Below are positions 50,836 to 60,351 of a stretch of DNA of 64,000 bases, in pieces. The stretch is taken from positions 3,286,001 to 3,350,000 of the forward strand of contig NZ_FNSZ01000001.1 of assembly GCF_900105245.1 (NCBI RefSeq). Direction: 5' to 3'. A program made the translations under genes and the position numbers. The DNA is from Streptomyces sp. 1222.5. Lineage in GTDB: Bacteria; Actinomycetota; Actinomycetes; Streptomycetales; Streptomycetaceae. The notes below the pieces were generated by a model. The model made no database searches. It worked only from the letters and a program-made list of their open reading frames with translations, and was not told the origin of the DNA. Position 1 is the first letter of the stretch, and each line of letters opens with the position of its first letter.

Positions 50836-51879
50836 ATGAGCAACACGAACCCCCTCCTGGACGTCTCCGGGCTGACCAAGCACTTCCCGATCAAGGGCGG
50901 CTTCCCGATCCGCCGTACCGTCGGCGCCGTCCAGGCCGTCGACGGCCTGGACTTCCAGGTCGGCGAGGGCGAGAGCCTGGGCCTCGTCGGCGAGTCCGGC
51001 TGCGGCAAGTCGACCACCGGCCGGCTGATCACCCGGCTGATGGAGCCCACGGCGGGCAAGATCAGCTACCGCGGGCAGGACATCACGCACGCGGGCCGCA
51101 AGGACCTGGCGCCGATCCGGTCCGAGATCCAGATGATCTTCCAGGACCCGTACGCCTCGCTGAACCCGCGGCACACGGTCGGCAAGATCATCTCCGGCCC
51201 GATGGAGATCAACGACGTCAACCCGGCCGGCGGCCGCGAGAAGCGCGTGCGCGAGCTGCTGGAGATCGTCGGTCTCAACCCGGAGCACTACAACCGGTTC
51301 CCGCACGAGTTCTCCGGTGGCCAGCGTCAGCGCATCGGTGTGGCCCGCGCGCTCGCCCTGGAGCCGAAGCTGATCGTCGCCGACGAGCCGGTCTCCGCAC
51401 TCGACGTGTCGATCCAGGCCCAGGTCGTCAACCTGCTCCAGAAGGTGCAGAACGAACTCGGCATCGCGTTCGTGTTCATCGCTCACGACCTCGCGATCGT
51501 GCGGCACTTCTCACAGCGCGTCGCGGTCATGTACCTGGGTAAGATCGTCGAGATAGCAGACCGCGAGGACCTGTACGACAACCCGCGCCACCCGTACACG
51601 CGGGCCCTGCTGTCCGCCGTGCCCGAGGCCACGGTGGACGAGGAGCCCCGTGAGCGCATCCGCCTGACCGGTGACGTGCCGTCGCCGATCAACCCGCCCT
51701 CCGGCTGCCGTTTCCGTACCCGCTGCTGGAAGGCGACGGAGAAGTGCGCGACCGAGGCACCGCCGCTGGTCCAGGTGGACGGCAACAAGCCGGGCCACCT
51801 GACGGCCTGCCACTACCCGGAGACGGCGGACCTCATCCCGGCGCAGCGCCTGTCCAAGGACCCCGAGGCGGCGGCCTGA
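50836..51879 (+). CDS. BldK-type peptide ABC ATPase, OppF class (second system)
   Basis: The 347-residue ATPase has Walker [29 protein letters not shown], signature [17 protein letters not shown], Walker [14 protein letters not shown]-loop IAHDLAIVRHF and C-terminal [14 protein letters not shown]. The gene ends the operon and is followed by a terminator. Its central third is identical at DNA level to the ATPase gene at 55-56 kb, while its two ends differ, for example in the C-terminal tail. It starts 23 nt after the OppD gene. Confidence 0.92.
   Translation: MSNTNPLLDVSGLTKHFPIKGGFPIRRTVGAVQAVDGLDFQVGEGESLGLVGESGCGKSTTGRLITRLMEPTAGKISYRGQDITHAGRKDLAPIRSEIQMIFQDPYASLNPRHTVGKIISGPMEINDVNPAGGREKRVRELLEIVGLNPEHYNRFPHEFSGGQRQRIGVARALALEPKLIVADEPVSALDVSIQAQVVNLLQKVQNELGIAFVFIAHDLAIVRHFSQRVAVMYLGKIVEIADREDLYDNPRHPYTRALLSAVPEATVDEEPRERIRLTGDVPSPINPPSGCRFRTRCWKATEKCATEAPPLVQVDGNKPGHLTACHYPETADLIPAQRLSKDPEAAA
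51218..51471 (+). repeat. 254-bp segment identical to 55575-55828 (inverted)
   Basis: Base-by-base reading against the reverse complement of 55575-55828 shows no mismatch over 254 bp. The preceding ~140 bp differ at about four positions. Beyond 51471 the genes diverge at once, with several substitutions per 30 bp. The segment encodes the region from the helical domain through the signature, Walker B and D-loop of the OppF-type ATPase. Confidence 0.9.
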
Positions 51880-51964
51880 CACACCCCTTTTCGTCAGCCG
51901 CCCCCTTGCGGAACGGACCTTCTCGGCCCATTGACCCGAGCCCATGAAGTCCGATCCAGGGGAT

Positions 51965-51996
51965 GAAGGCCCGCGTCCACCCGGATGCGGGCCTTC
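51965..51996 (+). terminator. terminator of the second peptide importer operon
   Basis: A perfect 10-bp stem (GAAGGCCCGC at 51965-51974 and its complement at 51987-51996) with a 12-nt loop lies about 85 nt after the last gene of the operon. Confidence 0.65.
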
Positions 51997-52135
51997 GTCG
52001 TTCCTCCGCGCCGAACGCACCCCACGGTCACGTGTCACCGACCCAAACTCCATACGGTCGTTCGGAGTTGAGAACCCCTCAAGAACTGGGCCGGAAACTG
52101 ACGCGCCGTTCAGCATCGTGTGTCAGACTGCCGCG

Positions 52136-52876
52136 GTGGTAGATCACTCGTTCGCCGATCTCTCGCTCGCCGCACTGTACGACGGCCTCAATCCCTGGGG
52201 GCCGAGTGACGACTTCTACCTCGGTCTGGTGAGAGACGCCCGCTCCGTGCTGGACATCGGCTGTGGCACCGGGCGGCTGCTGCGGCAGGCCCGGTCCGAG
52301 GGGCACGAGGGCCGGCTGATGGGACTCGACCCGGCCGCCGCCATGCTCGTCCAGGCGCGCCGGGCCCGGCCCGACGTCGAGTGGGTGCTCGGGGACACGC
52401 GGGTACGGCGGTGGGAGGCGGACTTCGACCTCGTCGTGATGACCGGGCACGCCTTCCAGGCGCTGGTCCGCGACCAGGACATCCGGCACTGCCTCGGCGG
52501 CGTCCGCGCGGCCCTCGCGGACGACGGGAGGTTCGTGTTCGAGACCCGGAACCCGGCCGCCCGCGGCTGGGAGCGGTGGACTCCGGAGCGGGTGCACTCC
52601 ATCACCGCCGACGACGGCACACCGGTGCGGGTGTGGCACGAGGTGCAGGACGAGGACCCGGAGCGGGGCCTGGTGCGGTTCACGGAGACCTTCTCCGGCG
52701 ACGGCTGGCCGGCCCCCAGGGTCAGCCGCACCACCCTGCGCTTCCTGGACGCCGAGACCCTGGAGGGCTTCCTCACGGAGGCCGGCCTGGCGGTCGTCGA
52801 ACAGTACGGCGACTGGAGCCGGGGCCCCCTCACCCCGACCGCCCCCGAGATCATCACAGTGGTCGGCCGGGCCTAG
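52136..52876 (+). CDS. SAM-dependent class I methyltransferase
   Basis: The 246-residue protein has SVLDIGCGTGRLLRQA (SAM motif I, near residues 36-51), MGLDPAAAMLVQARR (motif II acidic residue), FDLVVMTGHAFQALV and a C-terminal beta extension with FLTEAGLAVVEQYGDW. It resembles YcgJ/UbiE-like small-molecule methyltransferases; the substrate is unknown. The start is uncertain. GTG at 52136 (VVDHSFADLSLAALYDGL) keeps the whole domain but has no ribosome-binding site, and CAGACT ends 6 nt before it, so a leaderless transcript is possible. Its stop overlaps the convergent ankyrin gene by 4 nt. Confidence 0.8.
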   Translation: MVDHSFADLSLAALYDGLNPWGPSDDFYLGLVRDARSVLDIGCGTGRLLRQARSEGHEGRLMGLDPAAAMLVQARRARPDVEWVLGDTRVRRWEADFDLVVMTGHAFQALVRDQDIRHCLGGVRAALADDGRFVFETRNPAARGWERWTPERVHSITADDGTPVRVWHEVQDEDPERGLVRFTETFSGDGWPAPRVSRTTLRFLDAETLEGFLTEAGLAVVEQYGDWSRGPLTPTAPEIITVVGRA

Positions 52877-53301
52877 GGAGCTCCGGCCACCGCTCCCGCC
52901 GCGGCCAGCAGTCCGGCGGTTCCGGGATGGGGGCCGGCGAGCGCCCAGTCCAGCGGGGCGCGGCCGGTTCCGCGATCCTCACGCAGGCCCGGATCCGCTC
53001 CGTGCTCCAGCAACGCGCGCACGGTCTCGGTGTACCCCCAGCACGCGGCCGCGCACAGGGGTGTCCCGTCCGTGCCGGGCCCGCCGCTCTCGGTGTCCGG
53101 GCACGCACCGGCCGCCAGGAGCAGGCGCACGATCCCGGCCTCCCCGTTGACGGACGCCAGGTAAAGGGGAGTCGCACCGTCCCGGTCGGCCTGCTCGGGA
53201 TCCGCGCCGGATCGCAGCAGCGAGCGCACCCGGGCCGGGTCGCCCGACAGGATCGCGTCGAACAGCCGCCGGGAGAGTTTCTTGCGCTGCCGTCGGTTCA
53301 T
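52873..53301 (-). CDS. ankyrin-repeat protein
   Basis: The 142-residue protein consists mainly of ankyrin repeats after a basic N-terminus (RRQRKKLSRRL). The visible repeats start DAILSGDPARVRSLLRSGADP, DGATPLYLASVNGEAGIVRLLLAAGACP, DGTPLCAAACWGYTETVRALLEHGADP and GRAPLDWALAGPHPGTAGLLAAAG. It is presumably a cytosolic protein-binding module with an unknown partner. TATTCT lies 8 nt before the ATG with no ribosome-binding site, which suggests a leaderless mRNA. It converges on the methyltransferase gene. Confidence 0.82.
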   Translation of the reverse strand: MNRRQRKKLSRRLFDAILSGDPARVRSLLRSGADPEQADRDGATPLYLASVNGEAGIVRLLLAAGACPDTESGGPGTDGTPLCAAACWGYTETVRALLEHGADPGLREDRGTGRAPLDWALAGPHPGTAGLLAAAGAVAGAP

Positions 53302-53637
53302 GAGCGCCGAGAATAGCGGCCGGCCAGGGGAAGGGCTCGAGCATGTCCCAGAGCGTCTGATGGTCTGTCATTTTTGCGACATAGCAAGCAATTTGGTCAC
53401 CGCACGCCGCCGAGGTTCCCCGTGCCGAGCGTGATTGTGATCATGGACTTGGTCACTGGTTGTCCCCCGCGCGCCCCAGGTAGGTTTTCGGCATGCCCAC
53501 CCGGTCGGCCGACCTCCGACCATGCGGTGGAGCCAAGGGGGTGGCTGACGGCGGCAGCCGGGACGAGCACACGCGGCTCTCGACAGGCGCGTCCCCCGGT
53601 GGCGTGGACGTCGACAGCTTGGAGCCCGAGCCTCCCC
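53302..53637. promoter_or_regulatory. 336-bp region upstream of the TTA-containing glycosyltransferase
   Basis: The left edge holds a -10-like TATTCT for the ankyrin gene (minus strand). The middle is relatively AT-rich around 53370-53460 (TCATTTTTGCGACATAGC, GATTGTGATCATGGACTTGG), the likely place of the glycosyltransferase promoter. Open frames pass through this part, but none has homology or a good ribosome-binding site. Confidence 0.4.
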
Positions 53638-55083
53638 ATGAACTGCCGTTCGCCCCGACCCCGCTTCCGGCTGCCCTTATGGCTGATCCCGCTGCCCTGG
53701 ACCGTCGGTCTGGGTGTGTGGGGACTGTCCCGGCAGCACAGCGTGTGGCGGGACGAGGCCGCGACCTGGATGGCGGCCCAGCGGTCCCTGCCCGAACTCG
53801 AGCACCTGCTGGGGCAGGTCGACGCCGTGCACGGGCTGTACTACCTGCTGATGCACGGGCTGTTCAGCTGCTTCGGGCCGAGCATCACGACCCTCAGGCT
53901 GCCCTCCGTACTGGCCATGGCCGTGGCCGCGTCCTGTGTCACGGCCGTCGGCCACCGACTGGCCGGTGCCGGCGCCGGTGTCGGCGCCGGGCTGGCGTTC
54001 GGGCTCCTTCCCGCCGTGCAGTTCTCCCTCCAGGACGGCCGCCCGTACGCGTTCGTGTGCGCGGGGGCGGCGATCTCGACGCTGCTTCTCGTCGACGTGC
54101 TCCAGGGGCGCGGACGGACCGGGCACTGGGTGGCGTACGGCGGCACGGTGCTGGTCTGCGCGCTGCTGAACTGGCTGTCGCTGCTGATCCTGCCCGCCCA
54201 TCTGGCGACGGTGGTGTGGACGGGGGCCGGGCGCGGGACCCGGACGCGCTGGGCGGTCACCGCGTGGGCCGTGGTCGCGGGTGCGCTGCCGCTGATCCTG
54301 TTCAGCCGGGGTCAGGCACACCAGGTGGCCTGGATACCGCCGCTGACCCGGCACACGCTGATCGGCCCGGCCGTCCTGCTGACGCTCGGCGGTCTCCTCG
54401 CCCTGCCGGGCCGGCCGCGGGCGGGCCGTCTGTCGGTGGCGGCCGTCGGACTGCCGCTGCTGGCAGTGCCGTTGCTCGGCCTGATCGGTGTGTCCCTGGT
54501 CCGGCCGCTGTATCAGGAGCGCTATGTCCTGTTCGCCATGCTGGGCCTGGCGCTGCTGATCGGAGGGGCGCTGGCGGCGGCGACCCGGTCGGCGGCCCGC
54601 CGACATCCGGGCGCCGCGCGCTGGCTCGTCCCGGTGGCGGTCGTGACGGCGCTGGCGGCGCTGTCACCGCAGTTGCTGGCCACGCGGTCCCCGGCCAGCC
54701 GCGTGGACGACGTCCTCGCGGTGGCCGGGGACGTCCGGAAGCTGAAGAGGACCGGGGACGCTGTCCTCTTCATCCCCGCGGACCGGCGCGACACCGCCCA
54801 GGTCTCCCCCGACGACTTCGCCGGGCTCCGGGACATCGCGCTCGTCAGGGACCCCGTGGAAGCCGGGAACCTCAAGGGCGAGGAGGCCCCGCCGCACCGT
54901 ATCCGGGCCGCCATGCTGACGCAGCGCCGCATCCTGCTGGTCACCGACGCACCGGAGGTGGCCCCGCCGGTGTCCGCCGAGCGGGACCGGGCGAAGACCG
55001 CCGTACTGCGGCGGTACTTCACCGCGGTGGCGGATGAGCGGGTCCGCGGCCGGCGGGTCACGGTGTACGCGCGTCGCCCGTGA
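53638..55083 (+). CDS. GT39-like membrane glycosyltransferase with early TTA codon
   Basis: The 481-residue polytopic protein has about 10-11 helices. Near the N-terminus the first external loop reads QHSVWRDEAATWMAAQRSLPELEHLL, with the Asp-Glu pair typical of GT39/GT83 dolichyl- or polyprenyl-phosphate-dependent glycosyltransferases. HGLYYLLMHGLF follows. The C-terminal 120 residues form an extracytoplasmic domain (AVLFIPADRRDTAQVSPDD). It probably transfers a sugar from a polyprenyl carrier to an envelope acceptor. Leu14 is encoded by TTA (53677-53679), which would make translation depend on the bldA tRNA. The start at 53638 lacks a good ribosome-binding site. Confidence 0.72.
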   Translation: MNCRSPRPRFRLPLWLIPLPWTVGLGVWGLSRQHSVWRDEAATWMAAQRSLPELEHLLGQVDAVHGLYYLLMHGLFSCFGPSITTLRLPSVLAMAVAASCVTAVGHRLAGAGAGVGAGLAFGLLPAVQFSLQDGRPYAFVCAGAAISTLLLVDVLQGRGRTGHWVAYGGTVLVCALLNWLSLLILPAHLATVVWTGAGRGTRTRWAVTAWAVVAGALPLILFSRGQAHQVAWIPPLTRHTLIGPAVLLTLGGLLALPGRPRAGRLSVAAVGLPLLAVPLLGLIGVSLVRPLYQERYVLFAMLGLALLIGGALAAATRSAARRHPGAARWLVPVAVVTALAALSPQLLATRSPASRVDDVLAVAGDVRKLKRTGDAVLFIPADRRDTAQVSPDDFAGLRDIALVRDPVEAGNLKGEEAPPHRIRAAMLTQRRILLVTDAPEVAPPVSAERDRAKTAVLRRYFTAVADERVRGRRVTVYARRP

Positions 55084-55112
55084 CCGCCGGCACGGCCACG
55101 GGCGGCGCCTCG

Positions 55113-56255
<1,143 letters not shown>

Positions 56256-56274
56256 GACGGTGTCCTCCTATGAC

Positions 56275-57339
56275 CTAGCCCAGTCGGGGCTTGATCTCCT
56301 CGATGAAGATGGTCCGCTTCTGGTCGGCGGTGAGGTGACAGGCCGACGCGCGGTCGGGGGCCAGCAGCGGGCGCTCCTTCACACAGCGGCCCGAGCCCTC
56401 CACCCGCTCCTGGAAGGCGCAGCGGGGATGGAAGCGGCAGCCGGACGGCGGGTTGAGCAGCGAAGGCGGGGCGCCGGGGATCGGGGACAGCTGGGCGCCG
56501 AGGTCGGAGTCGAGGCGCGGCATCGAGTTCAGCAGGCCCCAGGTGTAGGGGTGCTGGGGCGCGCGCAGCACCTCGTCGGTCGTGCCCTGCTCCACCGCGC
56601 CGCCCGCGTACATCACCATGATGTCGTCGGCCATGTCGGCGATCACCCCCAGGTCGTGGGTGATGAAGACGATGCCCGAACCGAACTCCTGCTGGAGGTC
56701 CTTGAGCAGGTCCAGAATCTGGGCCTGCACGGTCACGTCCAGCGCGGTCGTCGGCTCGTCCGCGATCAGCAGGTCCGGGTCGCACACCAGCGCCATCGCG
56801 ATCATCGCGCGCTGGCGCATACCGCCGGAGAACTGGTGCGGGTAGTCCTTCGCCCGCTCCCGGGGGTGGGGGATGCCGACCTTGCCGAGCATCTCCACGG
56901 CCCGCTCCCAGGCCTGCTTCTTCGAGGCCCCGGTGTGCTTCATGTACGGCTCGGCGATCTGCCGGCCCACGGTGTAGTAAGGGGAGAGCGCGGTGAGCGG
57001 GTCCTGGAAGATCATGGCGACCTTGTTGCCGCGCAGCTTCTCCAGTTCCGACTCGCGGGCCGTGGTCAGCTCCTGCCCGTCCAGCAGGATCTCGCCCTCG
57101 ACCGTGGTGAACATGGGGTTGTGCAGGCCGAGGACGGTCAGGTTCGTCACCGACTTGCCCGAGCCGGACTCGCCCACGATGCCGAGGGTGCGGCCGCGCT
57201 CCAGGTCGAAGGAGAGCCCGTCCACGGCCCGTACGACGCCGTCCTCGGTCTTGAAGCTCACGTGCAGGTCCCGCACCGAGAGCAAGGGCCCGGTGCCGGC
57301 CGGGATCGGAGCACCGGCTTCCTTGGTCAGAGTGGTCAC
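56275..57339 (-). CDS. bldKD: BldK peptide ABC ATPase, OppD class
   Basis: The 354-residue ATPase has Walker [28 protein letters not shown], signature [16 protein letters not shown], Walker [14 protein letters not shown]-loop [10 protein letters not shown] and C-terminal [19 protein letters not shown]. The start is GTG at 57339, 10 nt after the permease stop, consistent with one transcript. The region 56681-56847 is nearly identical at DNA level to the OppD gene of the second system. Confidence 0.87.
   Translation of the reverse strand: MTTLTKEAGAPIPAGTGPLLSVRDLHVSFKTEDGVVRAVDGLSFDLERGRTLGIVGESGSGKSVTNLTVLGLHNPMFTTVEGEILLDGQELTTARESELEKLRGNKVAMIFQDPLTALSPYYTVGRQIAEPYMKHTGASKKQAWERAVEMLGKVGIPHPRERAKDYPHQFSGGMRQRAMIAMALVCDPDLLIADEPTTALDVTVQAQILDLLKDLQQEFGSGIVFITHDLGVIADMADDIMVMYAGGAVEQGTTDEVLRAPQHPYTWGLLNSMPRLDSDLGAQLSPIPGAPPSLLNPPSGCRFHPRCAFQERVEGSGRCVKERPLLAPDRASACHLTADQKRTIFIEEIKPRLG
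56681..56847 (-). repeat. 167-bp segment near-identical to 50237-50403 (inverted)
   Basis: This is the partner of the OppD-type match with 4 mismatches in 167 bp. It lies in the signature/Walker B part of the gene on the minus strand. Confidence 0.85.
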
Positions 57340-57349
57340 GACAGTGCTC

Positions 57350-58330
57350 CTAGGCCAGCCGCACGCGCGGGTCGATGAAGGCGTACGCGGCGTCGACGAT
57401 GATGTTGAACAGCAGGATCATGCTGGCGGAGAACAGCATCACGCCGACCAGCAGCGGCAGGTCGCTGAAGAACACGGACTGCACGGCGAGCTGCCCGAGG
57501 CCCGGCAGGCCGAAGGTGAACTCGGTGATGATCGCGCCGCCGAGCAGGGCGCCGAGGTCGATGCCGAAGATGGTGACGATCGGGATCAGCGAACCGCGCC
57601 AGGCGTAGCGGAAGAAGACGTACCGCCGGGACATGCCCTTCGCGCGGGCGGTGCGGACGTGTTCCTCCTGGAGCTGTTCGATCATCGAGGAGCGCGACAT
57701 ACGGGTGTACTGCGCCGCGAAGATCGTGGAGAGGACCACCCAGGGAATGATCAGACCCGAGAACCAGGCCACGGTGTCCTGGGTGAACTCGTTGTAGGCC
57801 GGCTTGTCGAACCAGTGCGTCTGGTAGACGAGGATCGCCAGGGCCAGCGGGCCGAGGAAGTAGATCTGCAGGGAACTGATGACCATGGCACCCGCGGTGG
57901 CCGTCTTGTCGATCATGGTGCCGCGCCGCCAGGCGGCGAGCAGGCCGGTTCCGAGACCGACGACAAGGAAGCACACGGCCGCACCCAGGGTGAGCGAGAC
58001 GGTGGTGGGCAGGCGGTCCATCAGCGTGCCCCAGACCTGCTCGTTGGTGTGGTACGAGTAGCCGAAGCACGGTGCCGGGCACGGGCCCTGGGCGAACTGG
58101 TCGCTGCCCAGGACGAGATTGTGCAGGAAGATCCCGTACTGCTCGGGGATGGATTTGTCCAGGCCGAGCACGTGGTGGATGTTCGCGATGCTGTCCGGGT
58201 TGCAGGTCTTGCCGCACATCAACAGCGCCGGGTCCCGGGGCACCCCGAAGAACAGCACGAACGTGACGATGCTCAGCAGGAACAGAATGACGACGGCACC
58301 GATGATCCGGCGGACGAGGAAGCGCAGCAT
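57350..58330 (-). CDS. bldKC: BldK peptide ABC permease, OppB class
   Basis: The 326-residue permease begins [35 protein letters not shown] and has the coupling motif [31 protein letters not shown]. It ends [15 protein letters not shown]. Cys at 39, 43, 84 and 88 (MCGKTC and PCPAPC) in the first external loop match the second system exactly. The ATG at 58330 lies 34 nt beyond a large hairpin that separates it from the binding-protein gene. Confidence 0.87.
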   Translation of the reverse strand: MLRFLVRRIIGAVVILFLLSIVTFVLFFGVPRDPALLMCGKTCNPDSIANIHHVLGLDKSIPEQYGIFLHNLVLGSDQFAQGPCPAPCFGYSYHTNEQVWGTLMDRLPTTVSLTLGAAVCFLVVGLGTGLLAAWRRGTMIDKTATAGAMVISSLQIYFLGPLALAILVYQTHWFDKPAYNEFTQDTVAWFSGLIIPWVVLSTIFAAQYTRMSRSSMIEQLQEEHVRTARAKGMSRRYVFFRYAWRGSLIPIVTIFGIDLGALLGGAIITEFTFGLPGLGQLAVQSVFFSDLPLLVGVMLFSASMILLFNIIVDAAYAFIDPRVRLA

Positions 58331-58363
58331 GACAGGGCAGCTCTCAGACGTCGGCGGTCCGGG

Positions 58364-58406
58364 CGGTACCCGGCGCACCCCCTGTGCGGGAGCGCGCCGG
58401 GTACCG
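58364..58406 (-). terminator. intercistronic hairpin between bldKB and bldKC
   Basis: A perfect 13-bp stem (CGGTACCCGGCGC at 58364-58376 and its complement at 58394-58406) has a 17-nt loop that can pair further (CCC with GGG). It begins 11 nt after the bldKB stop. It lacks a T-run, so it is probably a partial terminator or mRNA 3'-end stabiliser within the operon. I recall an inverted repeat being described between bldKB and bldKC in S. coelicolor, which supports the assignment. Confidence 0.7.
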
Positions 58407-58417
58407 GACGGGGACGG

Positions 58418-60226
58418 TTACTTGATGTAGAGGCGACGCGGGTCGATACCGCCGAGCACGTCGTCGTAGACGAGCCCGCCGACCTTCGAGCCGGCGATCT
58501 GGGTCTGCTTGTAGTACGCGGTCGGGACGACGTTCACGACGTCCTTGACGAGGTACTGGTCGAGCTTCTCCCACTCGGCGGCGGACTTGACCGGGTCGGT
58601 GATCTGGTTGATCCGGTCGATCTCGCTGTTGACCTTGGGGTCGTTGACCTGCGAGTAGTTCTGCGCACCGTCGGCGATCACGCGGCCGTCGTACAGCGGC
58701 GGGATCACTGTCGAGGAGGACGGCCAGTCGGCACCCCACGCGGTGTGGAAGATGTCGTAGTTGTTGTTCAGCTTGGAGACCTGGTCGTAGTAGGTCTCGG
58801 CCGGGATCTCCTGGCGCTGGACGTTGAAGCCGGCCTTCTTCAGGCCCGCCGCCATGGCGGTGGAGTACTGCTGGCCCTCGGGGGTGTTGATGTAGCCGAA
58901 GGTCAGCTTCATGTTGAGCTTGCCGGCCTTCTTCAGCAGCTCCTTGGCCTTGGCCGGGTCACCGGCGGGCTTCTTCTTCTTGCCCCACGGGTCGAACGCC
59001 GCGTCGTAGCCGGAGACGGTCGGGGAGATCAGGCCGCCCGCGACCTCCATGGCGTCGGTGCCGCCGTAGGCGCGGACGAACGGGGTGATCGGCAGGGCAT
59101 AGGCGATCGCCTCGCGGATCGTCTTGTCCTTCATGGCCGGGTGGCTCATGTTGATGTTCATCTGGCCCACGTACGGCTGGTAGCCGGAGACCGTGCGCGA
59201 CTTCATCTTCGTGTCACGCAGCACCTGGGACAGGTTGCCCGCGTCGACCTGGTTGTTGAAGCTGACGCCGGCCCGGTCCGCGCCGCTGTCGGCGAGCAGG
59301 GCCTTGGTGGACGTCTCGTACTGCTGGTTGAACGTGATGTTGAACCGGTCCACGTACTGGTGGCGGATCGGGTCCGTCTTCGGGTCCCAGTTGGTGTTCT
59401 TGACCAGCACCATCGACTTGCCGGACTTGAACGACTGGATCTTGTACGGGCCGGTCACCACCGGTGCCTTGTCGTACTTGACCTTGGTGTCGCCCTTCTC
59501 CGAGACGACCGCGTAGCCCGCCATCGCCATGGCGTAGGGCAGGTCGGGGTGCGGCGTCTTGAAGTGGAAGATGATCGTCTTGTCGTCCGGCGTCTCCAGG
59601 ACGGAGCTCGGCAGGTGCTTGCCCTTGTACGGGCCGTCCTTGAGGAGCTTGCGGTACTCGGTGCCCGGCTTGTCGGCCAGCCACTGCTGGAGGTAGGTCG
59701 GACCCTGGTTGACGAACGACGCGAAGAGCCGCTCGACGCTGTGCCGGACGTCCTTGGACGTGATCGGGGACCCGTCCTGGAACTTGATGCCGTCCTTCAG
59801 CGTGTACTTCCAGGTCTTGCCGCCGTCGGTGGTGGTGCCGGAGTCGGTGGCGAGGTCACCGACCACCTCGTGCTTGCTGCCGTCGTTGCTCGTGGCCTTG
59901 TAACCGGTCAGGCCGCGGTGCAGCAGCGAGGCGAGCGAACCCTCGTCGGAGACGTAGATCTGCGCCGGGTCGAGGTGGGCGTAGCTGTCTCGCTGCAGCA
60001 CCTCCATCGTGCCGCCGGTCTTGGCGCCGGGCACGTCCGCGGCCGGGCCCGTGGAGGCCGCCGCGTCGCCGAACTTGATGGACGCCTGCTGACGCTGGGC
60101 GTTCTCCTTGTCCTTCTTGCCGTCGGTGCCGCCGTCGCTGCCGCCCTTGCTGCAACCGGTGAGCACAAGAGCTCCGGCCGCGAGCACGGAGAGTGCGCCG
60201 TATGCGTGGCGTCCGCCCCTACTCAT
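58418..60226 (-). CDS. bldKB: BldK peptide-binding lipoprotein
   Basis: The 602-residue SBP family 5 lipoprotein has signal RGGRHAYGALSVLAAGALVL with lipobox LTGC (Cys25) and a charged linker. Domains show GGTMEVLQRDSYAHLDPAQIY, WKYTLKDGIKFQDGSPITSKDVRHSVERLFASF, TGPYKIQSFKSGKSM, IREAIAYALPITPFV and FHTAWGADWPSSSTVIPPLYDG. In S. coelicolor BldKB is needed to import a signal that triggers aerial growth, and its loss gives bialaphos resistance. ATG at 60226 is used; a GTG one codon upstream is equally placed after GGGA. The upstream 125 bp hold a 15-bp direct repeat. Confidence 0.82.
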   Translation of the reverse strand: MSRGGRHAYGALSVLAAGALVLTGCSKGGSDGGTDGKKDKENAQRQQASIKFGDAAASTGPAADVPGAKTGGTMEVLQRDSYAHLDPAQIYVSDEGSLASLLHRGLTGYKATSNDGSKHEVVGDLATDSGTTTDGGKTWKYTLKDGIKFQDGSPITSKDVRHSVERLFASFVNQGPTYLQQWLADKPGTEYRKLLKDGPYKGKHLPSSVLETPDDKTIIFHFKTPHPDLPYAMAMAGYAVVSEKGDTKVKYDKAPVVTGPYKIQSFKSGKSMVLVKNTNWDPKTDPIRHQYVDRFNITFNQQYETSTKALLADSGADRAGVSFNNQVDAGNLSQVLRDTKMKSRTVSGYQPYVGQMNINMSHPAMKDKTIREAIAYALPITPFVRAYGGTDAMEVAGGLISPTVSGYDAAFDPWGKKKKPAGDPAKAKELLKKAGKLNMKLTFGYINTPEGQQYSTAMAAGLKKAGFNVQRQEIPAETYYDQVSKLNNNYDIFHTAWGADWPSSSTVIPPLYDGRVIADGAQNYSQVNDPKVNSEIDRINQITDPVKSAAEWEKLDQYLVKDVVNVVPTAYYKQTQIAGSKVGGLVYDDVLGGIDPRRLYIK

Positions 60227-60248
60227 CACGAAGATTCCCACCCATCTA

Positions 60249-60283
60249 TGTGTCACCAGTGCGTTCTGTGTGTCACCAGTGCG
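60249..60283. repeat. 15-bp direct repeat, 20-bp period, upstream of bldKB
   Basis: TGTGTCACCAGTGCG occurs at 60249-60263 and again at 60269-60283, i.e. two helical turns apart, 23 bp before bldKB. A shared 13-mer (ACTGCTGGAAGTG) follows at 60291-60303 and recurs upstream of bldKA at 61486-61498. It could be a double operator or promoter-proximal regulatory element. Confidence 0.6.
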
Positions 60284-60351
60284 AAAGAGAACTGCTGGAA
60301 GTGCAGTGAGATGCATCGGAACTGACGTTCCGTGCGGTGGACGTGCTTGGG

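Noticed and set aside
53493..55037. 514-codon plus-strand frame overlapping the glycosyltransferase gene by one base shift
   Set aside because: It has Arg/Gly/Ala-rich shadow composition; the other frame has membrane helices and the WRDEA loop.
56993..60325. Very long plus-strand open frame (1110 codons) across the bldK operon
   Set aside because: It is the antisense shadow of bldKD, bldKC and bldKB in GC-rich DNA; its composition is low-complexity and the minus-strand frames show clear ABC transporter motifs.
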